Below, one piece after another: positions 12,722 through 24,195 of a stretch of 64,000 nt of DNA. The DNA lies in assembly GCA_907163375.1 (NCBI GenBank), contig CAJQUW010008706.1, forward strand, positions 124,001-188,000, given 5' to 3'. The position numbers were made by a program, and so were the translations under genes. The DNA is from Prostheceraeus crozeri (lineage: Eukaryota > Platyhelminthes > Polycladida > Euryleptidae). Under the pieces are notes generated by a model, which saw only the letters and a list, made by a program, of their open reading frames with translations, did no database searches and was not told the origin of the DNA. Numbering within the stretch: the stretch's first letter is position 1; the number at the start of each line of letters is the position of its first letter.

Positions 12722-14645
12722 CAGGGTTGGAACTGGTCGGCCGGGCCGGTTTTAGTAACGCCGGCTGCCGATCCGGGCGGTTAATTTAATGAGACCCATG
12801 TCGACCGTTGACGACATTCAGTCGAGAATAAATAACTTAGTCGATCATTGCAACATAAAGATCATACAAATGTTATAACATTTGAGAGCATCTACATGAA
12901 TAATGTTTTGTGACACAAATATGGCAAATTGTTCTTTAACCCTCATCAGCCCACCAGACTGCATGTGTAGTTTCGTGATCTTCATTCAAAATATAAATCT
13001 GGAAGTTCAAGTTTCAATAAAAAATTCATGTCCAATTGACTCACGCTACTATCATCTGCATGAGTACCATTTGACAGGCTTCTACATTCCATTTGTTGTG
13101 CACCGATGTGGTGCTTCGATTTACCTTACAACTATAGTGAATTGAGGAATGCGTGCCAAAACAAAAAACCCCTTATCACCCCTTATTAGTTATCACAGAT
13201 CCAATCGGAACCTGTAAATATACATGGATAGATATTTCACTTAGCATTTTCTGTCCACCAATATACTACTCTAAGCTCTGATAGCAACAGGAGCTCTTCC
13301 TGCTAGCGGCAAGATGTCTCATGCGAGTTTCAAGTTATCCAATAACGAGAAGTAAGTGACACCAAAGATATATAAGACAATGAGTACGAATAATAATTCT
13401 GATATCAAACGTCCCGAAATGAATAAAGACTTCACTCCCATGTCCTCTTTTCTCAACAAAATCTTGAATGCCCCCTCGATCTGACCAGTTGTGATTCTTG
13501 ATTATGATGCATACAAAGAACTGACGGATCTAATGAACAGCAGAAAAAATTAAGACTTCAGTTGCATGCGCAATACCAGAACTCGATGCAATCCTGTGGA
13601 ACTGGTTTGTAATCTTTTTTATCATTGGCTGCTCACTCTCATAATGGAAATTGGGTTGCTTCATCAAGACAGTTGCAGAGCTGTTGATAGAAGTTGTCCA
13701 CAAAATACTAATTAAATTTATGCGCAATCTTAAGTAGCTGTTCACCAATGCCGTTTGAAATAAGTTGTTTCACAAAGACAAAGCATCCATCATCTTCTTG
13801 GTGCGAAACATTGAGTTGAGATACAGATGTAACTCGCATTACGCAGTGGAAGTTCCATGCACTAATCACTCCCAATCAAAACGTTGCATAGCACAATTCT
13901 GTTGCTCATTTGCTAGCCATGTTATTTATTGTCTTCGATTGTATGAATGCTGCATGATGCAACTATTGTTAACAAATTGGTCTACAAAGTTAATATAACT
14001 TCATTTTCAATCAGACTTTGTTTTAACTTATATTGTTTCAGATTATGGCATTTTTCTCGTACATTGTAATCAAAACTTACAGTTAATTTTGCAATTTTAG
14101 ATGAATTTCGTATAATGGAGTAATCGCTATACCAGTACGCCTACGTCACAAAACTAGGTAGTGGCATGTACCGATGTCCAATTGAACATTATATGATAAG
14201 AATCTAAGCTGATGTATCAATGATATCAATGTATGTGCTTTAATACCTTTAAGCAATGAAGAACCAATGAAAATATACAAAACTATATATGTAGTCTGGT
14301 GGGCGGACTAAGGTGGATTTGTCGGGCTGAAGATGGTTGAACAGTTAAAAATGATCACCGGCAACTTATACATGTGGTTCAAACCCTACTTTATCTCATA
14401 TAAGGTTTCCAGAATCCTATATTCTAGCCTGTATGAATTTTGGAAGCATTGTGCATTCCTCAGTCTATCAATTATAAAATTATTCCTGATCTTGAATAAT
14501 TTCACTAAATATGATAGTGTCCAACGATCTAAGTCTTAACCAACCGGTACAGAGACGTCAGCCAACGTCCCATCCTAGTCGGTATTGAATACACCGGCCG
14601 CCGACCCGCCACCGGCTGCCAAAAACCCGGCCGGTTCCAACCGTG
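12722..14645. mobile_element. Non-autonomous hAT-like transposon with GC-rich ends
   Basis: The left end CAGGGTTGGAACTGG and the inverted right end CACGGTTGGAACCGG match. Both continue into very GC-rich blocks rich in CCGG and GCCGGCTGCC that contrast with the AT-rich surroundings. The flanking octamers ATAGAAAT (12714-12721) and GTAGAGAT (14646-14653) match at six of eight positions, fitting an old 8-bp hAT duplication. A second, inner inverted pair around CCCACCAGACT lies near 12950 and 14295. Frames inside (12903-13145, 14333-14539) show no transposase motif, so the element appears non-autonomous. Confidence 0.65.
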
Positions 14646-14653
14646 GTAGAGAT

Positions 14654-15830
14654 AAATCATTATTTGATAACTCAAATAGGAAGTGACTCTATTTCAAGTC
14701 CGGCATCACATCAACTATGCCTCATAGGAGGACAACCCACCCAAAAACCTGTAGCAGAAATGCGACATAAGGCAGGCAGTCCTGAACCACCGCCAGTCCA
14801 GCGCAGCACTTTATATTTCGACTGCCACTGCTTGTACCCACCTTTTTCTGTAAATGATGTCTTTGAATGAAATGAAAATTTGAAAATTACAAATCAAATT
14901 TCTCTTAGCTTATGCTGACTTTAGTGGACAGACACTTTGGGATGGAAATTTTAACGGTTGACTTCGTTTGTGGGAAAACTTTGTGTCTACAAAGACAGTT
15001 TTTTGTTCTTCCCAAAGCAGAGTTCACGTTTACAACATAAAATGGATTCTCACAGGATGGACTGATCTATCTTTCCCCGTGTCCATTTTTGCGATTTCCC
15101 ACGAGTCGCCATTCTTCATCCTTTATGTCAAAATCTATTGTTTAATAAATGATTCTATTGGCGACAATGTGTGACAAGAGAATTTCATTTCAGTTTTGTG
15201 GTCCTTTCCTCTTCTACATGAGTGAAAATCTGTGAGATTATCGCTGTGATGAATGCCTAGAATAATGAATTAATACACGAGAATGCTCACTTTACCGAAT
15301 CTTATCTCAGATGATATATGGTACATAAGGCGGATAAAGGCAGAATAGTTTCAGGCTTAGCGTTTTAAATTTTGAAAAAGCCAATTATCTGTGGAATTGC
15401 AGCGATTGAAATTTTCGATCATAAAGGTCTTAGATTGAAATAATATTCTAGAATCAAACCAATACGATGTCTACATATTTTGTATAGAACTTTATATGCC
15501 TAGAAAAAAACAAGGAAAATTTCCTCTAATTATTAAATTTTCATTAGTCCCATGTCATTTGCATTCACGGTAATAGCCGCATTTCATGCTCTACAAATAC
15601 TGTTCTTAATATTCCGCGTCTAGATTTAGAAAGGTAGCATTTGTGATCTATAAACTTCACACATAGGGCCCACTGACCACTTTTCTGCCATTTTTCAAAT
15701 TACGATTATCAATCTCGCTGAATACCTTCAGCATGTTTTCCTTCAACTCATTGTTGTTATATTATTCCATTTATGTTATTGCCTTACAGTGCACCAAATG
15801 AAGAAATCACACGACGAAACATAGAAAGAA
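14654..15830. other. No supported gene
   Basis: AT-rich DNA. Frames at 14643-14870 and 14968-15174 are short and featureless. Confidence 0.6.
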
Positions 15831-15833
15831 AAC

Positions 15834-16688
15834 ATGGTGCTTTCTATGCCTCAATCAGCAACGTTCGGACTTAAAGTGGTTATTCTTGGTGCTACAAAGT
15901 CTGAACAACAGTTACAATCTATGATGGCCTAAGGAGCAGAATACATTGATCTTGACCAAGCGGCGAGAGAGGTTAGCCATTTTCCAAAGAGTTCAAGACA
16001 GAACAAAAGTATCAGGACTCTCTCGGTAAAACGTTTATTGGTCTATCACTTTAAGTTATGATTAAAAGAAAGACAGGGCCTTCGGCGTCCAGCGCCTTCT
16101 ATCGGTCGATGTAAGTGCGTCGAAAAAATACATTGATCTGCATTGTTTATCTCTCAAACGGTGAAAATCTATCGCGGCAAATTCAAGCCGCTAGGGCTTT
16201 GAAGCAACTTCAGTTTGCAAGGTTGATTTAAACTCTAAACATTTTCAATATTATATAAATAGGACTTGCTAGCATCAACTTCCGCAGTCGGTTTTTCGGA
16301 TCAGTCTTTTGTCAATATTCGCCAAAAGCGCATTTCAACCGAAATGCATTTTCAACGGGATGATGCACAACCACACTGGAGCAAGGAGGCTGAAGGAGAG
16401 AAAATGCTCGATAAAATTTTCTCGACTGAAAGCAAATGCAAATGTGGCTACATCGAAGCTATACATATGGTAAGTTCCCATAACCAATGCAATTTTTAAA
16501 CAATTGAAATTCAAGTTTTCAAAGCGCCGTATCTGAAAAGTTAAAGAATTCCATCATGCTGAAAGATGACCTTTTTAATCCGGTATGTATAGATGGGATA
16601 GCAAATGAGCTGCACAATGCCTTCGTCATTTACTTAAAGCTCAAAACGAAGGAAATCATAGGCAATGAGCGTGTCATTCAGAAAGCTA
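15834..16688 (+). CDS. Candidate multi-exon gene or pseudogene, product unknown
   Basis: I do not recognise this protein. The best-supported part is two exons joined in frame. An exon at about 16288-16469 follows an acceptor (CTTCCGCAG) and ends at a strong donor (ATG|GTAAGT). After a 71-bp intron, exon 16541-16688 continues in the same phase and ends before GTGAGT. Upstream, an ATG frame at 15834-16025 reads LKVVILGATKS then AEYIDLDQAAREV. This resembles the first strand of a nucleotide kinase, but the P-loop glycine-lysine is missing and an in-frame TAA stands at 15930. A further good donor (GAT|GTAAGT) is at 16111. The exon chain upstream of 16288 is guesswork. The DDAQPHW string in the second exon superficially recalls a mariner transposase, an alternative reading. 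Confidence 0.3.
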
Positions 16689-17871
16689 GTGAGTGGGTCT
16701 CTGACATTTTTGTTTGTATTTAATTTGTTACGATTGAATTGTGTTATGTAAATCAAATTCAATACAAAAATTGAGTAATCTTACATTCAGCAGATGATAT
16801 GAAATGTGGTTTTCACTCCTGCTGTAGCCGTTGTTATCCACACGATAAATCAATGTGCATGTGCATTATTGCGGCTGTTTCTTTATTGTAATTCCGGTGA
16901 TATATATTAAACCGATTTTGGAGCCATCAGCAGAGTTATTAGTTGATGAACAGGTTCATTAAAATACATAGCAGACTTTCAAACTGCGATGAGTAAATGT
17001 GTTGTACATATCCATTTTTTAGTAAAAATTTGAATGATTTCCAGAATTATATTTATGGCACAAAATTTTTGAATTTGTCTATAACAATTACACTGTAAAT
17101 TGACCGCTAAACTATTAAGTCGCCTAAAAACCTATTCATTAGTAAGTACAGGCTTTCAATATACAGATATATAAGGATTTAAGTGTTGAATTTTTTTCAC
17201 GGGAAACTATGGCTCGACTTAAAGCGAAGCGGTGATGTTCTTCCTCATGTCAGCTAATGCGATATCTATTCAACTAACAAATAGTTATTGAAAATCGATA
17301 GATCGCAACCTTATCAATGGTTATAATTAGTAGTTAACTGGAAACCAATTCGTCTGATTTCTTGGCTTGCAGTCGTTCCACTTTTATGTCCTAACAGATA
17401 TATTGTTATAACTTCTGCTACCGGATTCAATAAGAGCGATAGGGCATAATTATGAAAGATTGACACTCCAGAGTGTGTCTACGTGCTCAACAATTAAAGC
17501 TGCAAATCCTTTCCTACTTCATTGACTTCTATCATAATTTGCCAACACAGCCCAATATCATTTAATGTTTAAGTAGAGTGTCTACTCATTCAATCATTAC
17601 AATCAAAAAGTCAAGGACTGCTAAAGGACCAAAATGCTCTCCAGCAAAGTACATTTATGAAGATGGATAATATATATCCCTAGGTCGTCAAGCTTAATAT
17701 CAATCATTGTATGAAAAATTCAGGTGCTCATCGTTATTTGTGTTAGAATTCCTTTACGGGAAATTTTGAAAACAAAATAGTAATAATTAATGAAATTGCT
17801 ATAAAATATCAAATGAGAAACAAAAACTCGATGAGGTATATGAAGATATGAGGATCAAAAATGCTTTTCTG
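16689..17871. other. No supported gene; region downstream of the synaptotagmin-like gene
   Basis: AT-rich DNA that would contain the 3' untranslated region of the minus-strand gene ending at 17872. I found no canonical AATAAA close below the stop on that strand. Confidence 0.5.
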
Positions 17872-19005
17872 TTACTCATGTGTGGGCTCTGGATCAGGTT
17901 TTACCAATAAATGAGCACAAGTCACAGTTTTTCCACACGATCGTAACATACTGGTCCACTGAGGACCCATTGTAGTGCCCGATTCAGAACCGAGCTTCAC
18001 TTCTCCAAGACTCTCTTTCTGCGTGGAAGCATCAACGAGTCTAAACACTTCAACACGAAGACCCGAATCTCTAAGTTGGTTCGGTGGCAACTGAAAGTCA
18101 AAACATTCATTCCAAGTTGGAGACTCTCCACGAGCAACTGTGGTTCTCTGTGTGGAAACTATCACGTGCCTGTGCCGCAGTTCAGCCTGTACGAATGCAT
18201 CAGGATGAATGTCTTGACCATGTCCTAAATTTCTCGCTCTAACTATTCCTAATCTTAACCGTGAGACGCCGGGGATGTAGCATAACGCCAATTCAACCTC
18301 CCCACGATAAGATACTTCCACAGAGGATTGGTCCGGTGATATTGCTGGTAGGGAGGGCTGTAAAAACTTGGTAAGACAAAGAGGGAGGCCGTCGCGACGT
18401 GATAAAATGCCAAGAGGAAGTCTGACTTCGCCGATTGTGTGAGCAGCTGGTCCTGCGACAGCGCTCGTTCGTACAGTCATTAACAGCTCGCGTCCATTTA
18501 GATGTGCGGCTGGAAATCCTTCAAAGACGAAGACTTCGTCCCAACGAGGATCTCGAGTTCGAGAAATTGATCGTGTAGAGACTCGATGTCGTGTATCTGG
18601 AAGAATAAGCACCGTGGCTAGTGGATTGAGCGGTGCAAGATCAGCGTAAGGTGGACGCAAGTTTTCAGCGGCCGAAACAGTCACAACTAGTTCTCTGGTA
18701 TTTCGATGAAAAGCTACCGAGAAACTCAAGCGGCCAAGCATTCGGTCTTCGCCCTCAGATAGAACCTCTTCTTCTTCGGAGTCGAATACGACGATAAATG
18801 CATCCCTGGGAGATGGTGTCAGTTCTGAAATGCAATCTGCACTCTTTCTTGATCGAGTATCCGCGGAGACAGGCAACACTGGCCGACGTCGTTTGCGAGT
18901 TTGAGGACGTATGCAGTAAAGGAAGAAACAAGCCGTGGCTATTGCAACGGCTGTAAGTGTAGAGGCTCCTAAGAGGCCAAGAACAATGATGAGACCCGTC
19001 TCCAT
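17872..19005 (-). CDS. Synaptotagmin-like protein with two C2 domains
   Basis: A 377-residue protein in one uninterrupted frame from an ATG at 19005. Residues 4-32 form one hydrophobic membrane segment, followed by a basic stretch (RPQTRKRRRP), as in synaptotagmins, which are anchored in vesicle or plasma membranes and act in membrane traffic. An acidic patch (DSEEEEVLSEGED) precedes C2A at about 90-213; C2B is at about 235-369. C2B keeps the family signatures GEVELALCYIP and WNE, and ends with the expected QW...ML segment. The aspartates that bind calcium are largely gone: C2A has LNPL where SDPY is usual and no paired Asp in loop 3, and C2B has only one Asp there. A calcium-independent member is inferred. 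It is visibly more GC-rich than its surroundings. It could be intronless or a retrocopy. The exact subfamily is uncertain. Confidence 0.88.
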   Translation of the reverse strand: METGLIIVLGLLGASTLTAVAIATACFFLYCIRPQTRKRRRPVLPVSADTRSRKSADCISELTPSPRDAFIVVFDSEEEEVLSEGEDRMLGRLSFSVAFHRNTRELVVTVSAAENLRPPYADLAPLNPLATVLILPDTRHRVSTRSISRTRDPRWDEVFVFEGFPAAHLNGRELLMTVRTSAVAGPAAHTIGEVRLPLGILSRRDGLPLCLTKFLQPSLPAISPDQSSVEVSYRGEVELALCYIPGVSRLRLGIVRARNLGHGQDIHPDAFVQAELRHRHVIVSTQRTTVARGESPTWNECFDFQLPPNQLRDSGLRVEVFRLVDASTQKESLGEVKLGSESGTTMGPQWTSMLRSCGKTVTCAHLLVKPDPEPTHE

Positions 19006-19068
19006 TCAGACAGGAGATAGAATGGAGCTAGACAGCGACTCTGTCTGAAAGTTTAAGTAAACGCCATC

Positions 19069-19077
19069 CGATTGGCT
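19069..19077 (-). promoter_or_regulatory. CCAAT box upstream of the synaptotagmin-like gene
   Basis: On the minus strand AGCCAATCG lies about 65 bp upstream of the ATG, a plausible distance for a CCAAT promoter element. I see no TATA box. Use as a promoter is inferred from position only. Confidence 0.35.
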
Positions 19078-19079
19078 GC

Positions 19080-19344
19080 TAGGACGGCAAATGAATACAG
19101 ACGTGCTTAATGTTGTTTAAAATAGTCTCTTATTTGTTCAGGCAATGGAAAATCATGTCAATGCTGCACTAGTAAGCATCAGTAGCCTATACTTGTATCG
19201 TAGCTTCTCACGTATCAGTTCAGTTTACTATTTTTACTCTTCAAATCATAATATTCAGATATCAATTCATGTCAGTGCAAAAGTCAAATAAAGACACTAT
19301 CGGGAAAGGTCACTGTTTGTCTTTGGCAGGTTTTCTCTCTCTCT
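19080..19344. other. Upstream region of the synaptotagmin-like gene; nothing further seen
   Basis: AT-rich DNA between the gene and the LINE tail. No further feature was recognised. Confidence 0.5.
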
Positions 19345-19645
19345 CAAAATTCAAAATTCAAAATGGTTTATTGCCCATCTTGTGGGTCAAACATGGCTGA
19401 GTTTACATAAGGTAAATATGTACATATTAAGCGGCGTACGGATGAATGAAAAGATGACAAGGGATGAGAATGAAATGATAGATAAAATCACACTGCACCA
19501 TGATGACTGTCTTCGATGAGATCGATGAGATGAATGTCTGAAATGACTGAGCACAATGTTATAGAGCACAATGACGAAAAAACTGCATGGGTGATTGCGG
19601 TACGAATGTGGCACATATGAGGAGGAGAGGAGACGAAGCATGCAT
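19345..19645 (-). mobile_element. 3' end fragment of a LINE
   Basis: On the minus strand the sequence ends GGGCAATAAACC followed by tandem TTTTGAA units (plus-strand 19347-19373). A polyadenylation-like signal running into a short tandem tail is typical of many animal non-LTR retrotransposon 3' ends. The 84-codon frame above it (19387-19641) has no recognisable domain. It is a 5'-truncated copy. Confidence 0.5.
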
Positions 19646-20200
19646 CATTACATGTTATTATTAATTATGTTCACATCGCATTTTAGCTTCCATTGTATTT
19701 AACTTAATGATTTTATTTGCACATCACACTCCGCAGCAGACAGATTAATAATTCCTATTATTTGATCGGAGGAACGGATTAATTACAAATTAACATAATT
19801 TGAAACAGTGATTCCAATCAACGATAGTTAGTACATACCTGAAACGATTTGAAATATAATTCAGCTATATAATCAACCACTTGTAACGTCCGTCCTCCGA
19901 TATGAGATTTTAGCGAGTGAAAGGTAATGCATGCCTTCCATTCTTTTGATTGGGTCAGTGAATATTTCTCAACATTTTGTGATAATGCAGCTTTCAATCA
20001 GCTTCAAATCAGCTTTTTTCAATCTATAGCAGATTTCTGATATCTGTTCCTTTTCTGATCACTAAGTTATTGATTTATTTGGTCTACTCTTGGTTTGAAT
20101 CAGCACAGATATCTATACAATTATATTGCCATCTTTTCGTTGCTATTGTTTCAGACATTAACATGATAGTCCATTTGTAGATGTCAATTATTTTACACTC
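19646..20200. other. No supported gene
   Basis: AT-rich DNA between two LINE remnants; it may include the 3' untranslated region of the LINE whose coding ends at 20203. Confidence 0.5.
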
Positions 20201-20202
20201 CG

Positions 20203-20958
20203 CTATCTATGATTTCTGATGTCCATTGCTCTGTCAATATATTCGTCTACTGGTCTGATTTTTCCTATTGTTAATGCATCCATGTAGACATAGAAATCTG
20301 ATCGTGTTATGTCTCTCAAGTCTGGAATCAGTGCATCTCTTTCATCGTTATAGCATGGACATTCAACAATGAAATGGAAGATATCTTCAATCTTATTCAA
20401 GTCACAGAATTTACAAATGCAGTCTTTATAAGTACTACGATTTTGATATGTTCCAACTTCTGCTGCAAGAGTGTGATTACCAGTTCTTAATTTGATGACG
20501 CTACAGATTTTATTTCTGCTGTTACTAATTGCTAAATATGGTTTTAATTGACATTGAAATCTGCATAACTCTAGATATCTTAATCCTTTAACACTATGCT
20601 TAGCGCTGTCGATCCACTCTCTTCTGAAATATTTAATCAATGCATTGTCAATTATCTTTTTGGACTTTCCACTGTATTCCAAGCTCTGTATATTTTTTAG
20701 GTCAATTTTATGAACTAACTTATCTATTCTGCTACACCATGTATTACGAAATGATTTTTTGTCTGTATTTTTATTGATGGTTCTGAATAATCGTATGATT
20801 AATCCCTTATCATCGCTCATATTTAGTTTAAGAAAGTAATTCAAAGCTGATTTATAAAAATAATATTCTATTGGTTTAACACCAAACTCACCGATAATAC
20901 AGTAATTACGTGTTGTTATGCGTAAGTGGTAATATCTTTTGTAAAATTGCATAATCAC
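20203..20958 (-). pseudogene. LINE C-terminal region with CCHC-type zinc-binding motif
   Basis: The frame continues the LINE protein after the frameshift. Near its end it has CICKFCDLNKIEDIFHFIVECP: two close cysteines, a histidine and a final cysteine. This pattern is common at the C-terminus of several LINE lineages and probably binds RNA or DNA. The frame ends at 20203 in DIRNHR and a stop. Confidence 0.8.
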
Positions 20959-21007
20959 ACGATTTAAGTCGTTTATATTTCTATCAAAAAAATTTCACTG
21001 CCGTATC

Positions 21008-22222
21008 TCATCTCGAAATAGTTAGCATTTCTAGTGCTTCCGTTAAAATTCTACCATCATCTGTGTTAAATTCTTTCAAAGTTTTGGCAGTTACATATGA
21101 AGATGCTCTTCCTCTTTTCGTTAATTCTTCGATATGCATTCTATCAGTTCTTGCAATCGAAACACCTAAATATCTATATACATCTACCACATCAATTGGG
21201 GACATATTCCCATCATCTAAAATTAGCTTTTCATATTTATTTTTTCCACTAAATATCATTATTTTAGTTTTATTATAATTTACTTTTAAGCTGTTGTTTT
21301 CACAAAATTTATGGAGAAATTTAATCTGTTCGACAATACCAAATTGTGATTCGCTGAGTAACAATATATCATCGGCATATATAAGAGCAGCTAAATTTAT
21401 ATTCGTTATTTTTGCTGGATCGAATGCGCTGATATTTTTATTAAGTTCAGTTAGAAAGTCGTTCATATATATGCAAAATAAGGTTGGCGATAAGCTATCT
21501 CCTTGTGGAATGCCATAATTTAGTTGGAGTTCTTCACTTTCTTCTCCATTAAAAAGAATTTTATATCTTTTGTTGTTTATAATATTTTCTATTAATGACA
21601 AAAAATTACCGTTAGGTATGATATACCTCAGCTTATTTATTAATCTACTTTTTTGAACAGTGTCAAATGCTTTCGAGAGATCGACAAAACATGTGTATAG
21701 TGTCTTATTATCATTCTTATATATTTGAATAATTTCTTTTAGCACCCAGATATTGTCAATCGTTGAATGTCCTTTTCTAAATCCAGTTTGTGATTCGTGC
21801 AATATTTCAAACTTATCAATCCAATCGTTTAGTCTATCATTTAACATTCTTGTCAACAGCTTTTCAATACAGGAAGATAGATTAATGCATCTGTAAAAGT
21901 TTGAATCATTTTTATCACCCTTCTTGAAAATGGGGGTGATCCAACTAGAGTGCCAAGGAACATTGCCCTCGCTCATTATTTGATTGAATAGAGCATATAG
22001 AATTTGTGTTTGGTTCTGGTCATTCTTCAACATTTCGTATACCATTTCATCTGGGCCACTAGATTTAGAGTTCTTTGAATATTTGATTGCATTTTCAACT
22101 TCAGCTATCGTGAAATTTTTGTTTAACTCATCGTCATTTCTATTTGGAATAATTTGATTTACAATGTCGCTTGTTATTCGTTTGTCGTTTACTATTTTAA
22201 TTTCATTATCTCTTTTCTTCAT
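21008..22222 (-). pseudogene. LINE reverse transcriptase domain
   Basis: This copied element RNA into DNA at a nicked target. Motifs run in the usual order: SSGPDEMVYEML, then PIFKKGDK, QTGFRKGHSTID, FVDLSKAFDTV with the first catalytic Asp, YGIPQGDSLSP, and the active-site YADD in ALIYADDILLL. The palm and fingers look complete and the frame is open for 405 codons, so this part is well preserved. It ends at a stop near 21008, where a frameshift moves the thumb and C-terminus to another frame. Flanking endonuclease damage shows the copy is dead. Confidence 0.9.
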
Positions 22223-22238
22223 ATTTTCTTTAAATATT

Positions 22239-22859
22239 TCAGCATTTAAAGCAGTTTTTTTGTTTGGAATTTTTCTTCAGCTTATTTTTATTAAGTAATT
22301 CCCAATATCTTTTCACGTCTTTATTCGCTTTTGCTATTTGTAGTTCATTTAGCTTTATTCTCTGTAGGTTTCTCTTTTCTCTTTTAATATTTTTGACAAG
22401 TTCCCTTTTTGATTGTAATAGTAAGCTTAAGTTTAGTTCGCTTTGATCAGTCTTGTACGCATCAACATTTTTTATTATTATATCACCATTTTCAGATATT
22501 ATGTCTTTAATTACAGTGTTCTCAGATTTATGGTATAAGTTTATTCCTTTGATTTGTCGGCCAAAATTATTTTTGTTTTTACTAGTTGTTCCTATCATAC
22601 TATACTGGTCAAGTGGCAATAAGTTATATTCAGTAAGGTGCGTTTCGGTAAAGCATATTATATCGGCTTCATATGCATCTCTACTTGCATTAATGTCTTT
22701 AATCTTACTGATATTTAATCCATTAATATTAGTATAGAGTATTCTTATTGATTGCACTTCATTCTCACTTTTTGTCTCAGCTGTTATCGTCTCCTCTCTC
22801 TCATCTCTCTCTCTCTCTCTCATCTCTCTCATCTCTCTCATCTCTCTCATCTCTCTCAT
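22239..22859 (-). pseudogene. LINE endonuclease, internally deleted
   Basis: After a low-complexity start (repeated Met-Arg-Glu units from the simple repeat), the endonuclease begins RILYTNINGLNISKI and has the conserved glutamate in CFTETHL. The reading then passes from the region after NLYHKSEN straight to a basic, lysine-rich linker (KRELVKNIKREKR). The segments that should carry the GDFN and SDH catalytic motifs are absent. The domain therefore cannot nick DNA. The frame ends just before the reverse transcriptase frame, offset by a frameshift at about 22230. Confidence 0.8.
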
Positions 22860-22877
22860 CTCTCTCTCTCTCTCAGT
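22793..22877. repeat. CT/GA-rich simple repeat
   Basis: Runs of CTCTCT interrupted by CTCTCTCAT units. On the minus strand it encodes repeated Met-Arg-Glu at the start of the LINE frame. It marks the 5' edge of that LINE. Confidence 0.9.
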
Positions 22878-23584
22878 TCCTTATACTATGGCTTCATAAA
22901 CATTTTCTCTTTATATTATTATGAATCCATTTTTCTGCTTTCAATTTGCTACTTAGTAAAGCCTGCTGTTAGAGATGTGCACTGTTACTTATAAGTACAG
23001 TGGGAATCTTCCACCATTACTAGCATTCCACAAAAGACTTCAAATTTAGAAAACGTCTCTATCTCTGCATGTTCAGCTCTTGGAAATAACGCACTTGTCC
23101 TCAATCAATATTCTTACAAGTGAGCACAAAAATGCAGAGGAATTAATTTTTGATGTCGAAAATTTTCCCATGATCATTCCGTGAAACTACGAATTTGAGC
23201 ACGTTGTTCCACTCCCAGCCCCATCTCCCATGGGATTACCATTCCCTACTGCAAGCCCGTAGAGAAGCCGATTTAACCTAACCACCATATATGACATGGC
23301 ATGACACTAAATACGGCACTCACCAGCGAGGTGTCACGAACATGCACAACAAACACCTATCGACGCTAGATTCAACTATTCTGAAAATCGTGTGGGCTAA
23401 TTTGGAAGTAATAATTCTCAATTTAATTGAAAGGCGCTCATAGATTGAACGATTTAAGCGTTTTAATGATTTAAGATCCATTGACAGTCATGGATGCTGC
23501 CATCCCTACCAAACCATTGTGACATCTTCGCACAGCAAAGCAAAACGTTGGTTGTTGCCAAGGGTTCAGTGTTAAAATTAATAG
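22878..23584. other. No supported gene
   Basis: AT-rich spacer; nothing recognised. Confidence 0.55.
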
Positions 23585-24195
23585 TCCAGAACAATTTCTG
23601 CAGGGAACGAGGCCGAATAAAGACCACGATATAACAACTTTTGACATAGAGTGTCCTTAGATTTACTACGAAAGTGTGCGTCTGCTAAGTTCTACACGCT
23701 TCATTTTCTTGTCATACATGATCAAAGAAAACACATGCAAATCCAAGGGAAAGAAGATTGAAAAAATGACATTTTCTATGCTTCCTCTGATTAAGCGAAA
23801 ATGAATGAGTCTAAAGCCATTCATTATTTTTGGCATATGGAATGTCTTCAAGTCATTTCTTATCATGCTGTCACGTGCTGGTGTTACTATCATGTCTCTG
23901 ATTGGTGATGTATTCGAAAATGTGGATAAATGTGGCTAAAATTGGTCAAAGTAATGGACTTGCCGACAGTAGGAGGCTTTTGCCAAATTTGAATGTGTTT
24001 ATCTGCATAGACAAAGGCACGAGCTCCTATGCGCTTTTGTCTTGATGACATTCTATGCCAAAACATATGACTTGAGACGTACTACTTTCACTTAATCAGA
24101 GAAAATATAGAAAATTTCATTTTGACGAATACTTCAATCTCCTTCCATTGGTTTTACATGCATTTTTTGTTGATTCTGTCTGACACTAAGAGGAG
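23585..24195. mobile_element. Unclassified fold-back element, copy B (right end missing)
   Basis: The left end TTTCTGCAGGGAACGAGGCC matches the left end of copy C (44685-45395). The internal order also matches copies A and C, including the block around CATGATCAAAGAAAA and its inverted partner near 24110. Similarity stops at about 24195, so roughly the last 190 bp are gone. A block near the left end is also missing. Confidence 0.75.

Larger units (their letters stand above)
20203..22859 (-). mobile_element. Non-LTR retrotransposon (LINE) remnant, EN-RT-zinc-binding
   Basis: A minus-strand LINE whose coding order is apurinic-type endonuclease, reverse transcriptase and a C-terminal cysteine-histidine motif. 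Three consecutive frames (22859-22239, 22222-21008, 20958-20203) are offset from each other, so there are at least two frameshifts. The endonuclease has lost its middle. Upstream the element abuts a GA/CT-rich simple repeat. I leave the clade open. Confidence 0.88.

Noticed and set aside
13160-13190. Repeated CCCCTTAT units as a telomere-like tract
   Set aside because: Only two or three units inside a transposon-like element.
16266-16499. Mariner catalytic motif look-alike (DDAQPHW)
   Set aside because: No other transposase motif or inverted repeat is present, and the frame ends at a good splice donor, so an exon is at least as likely.
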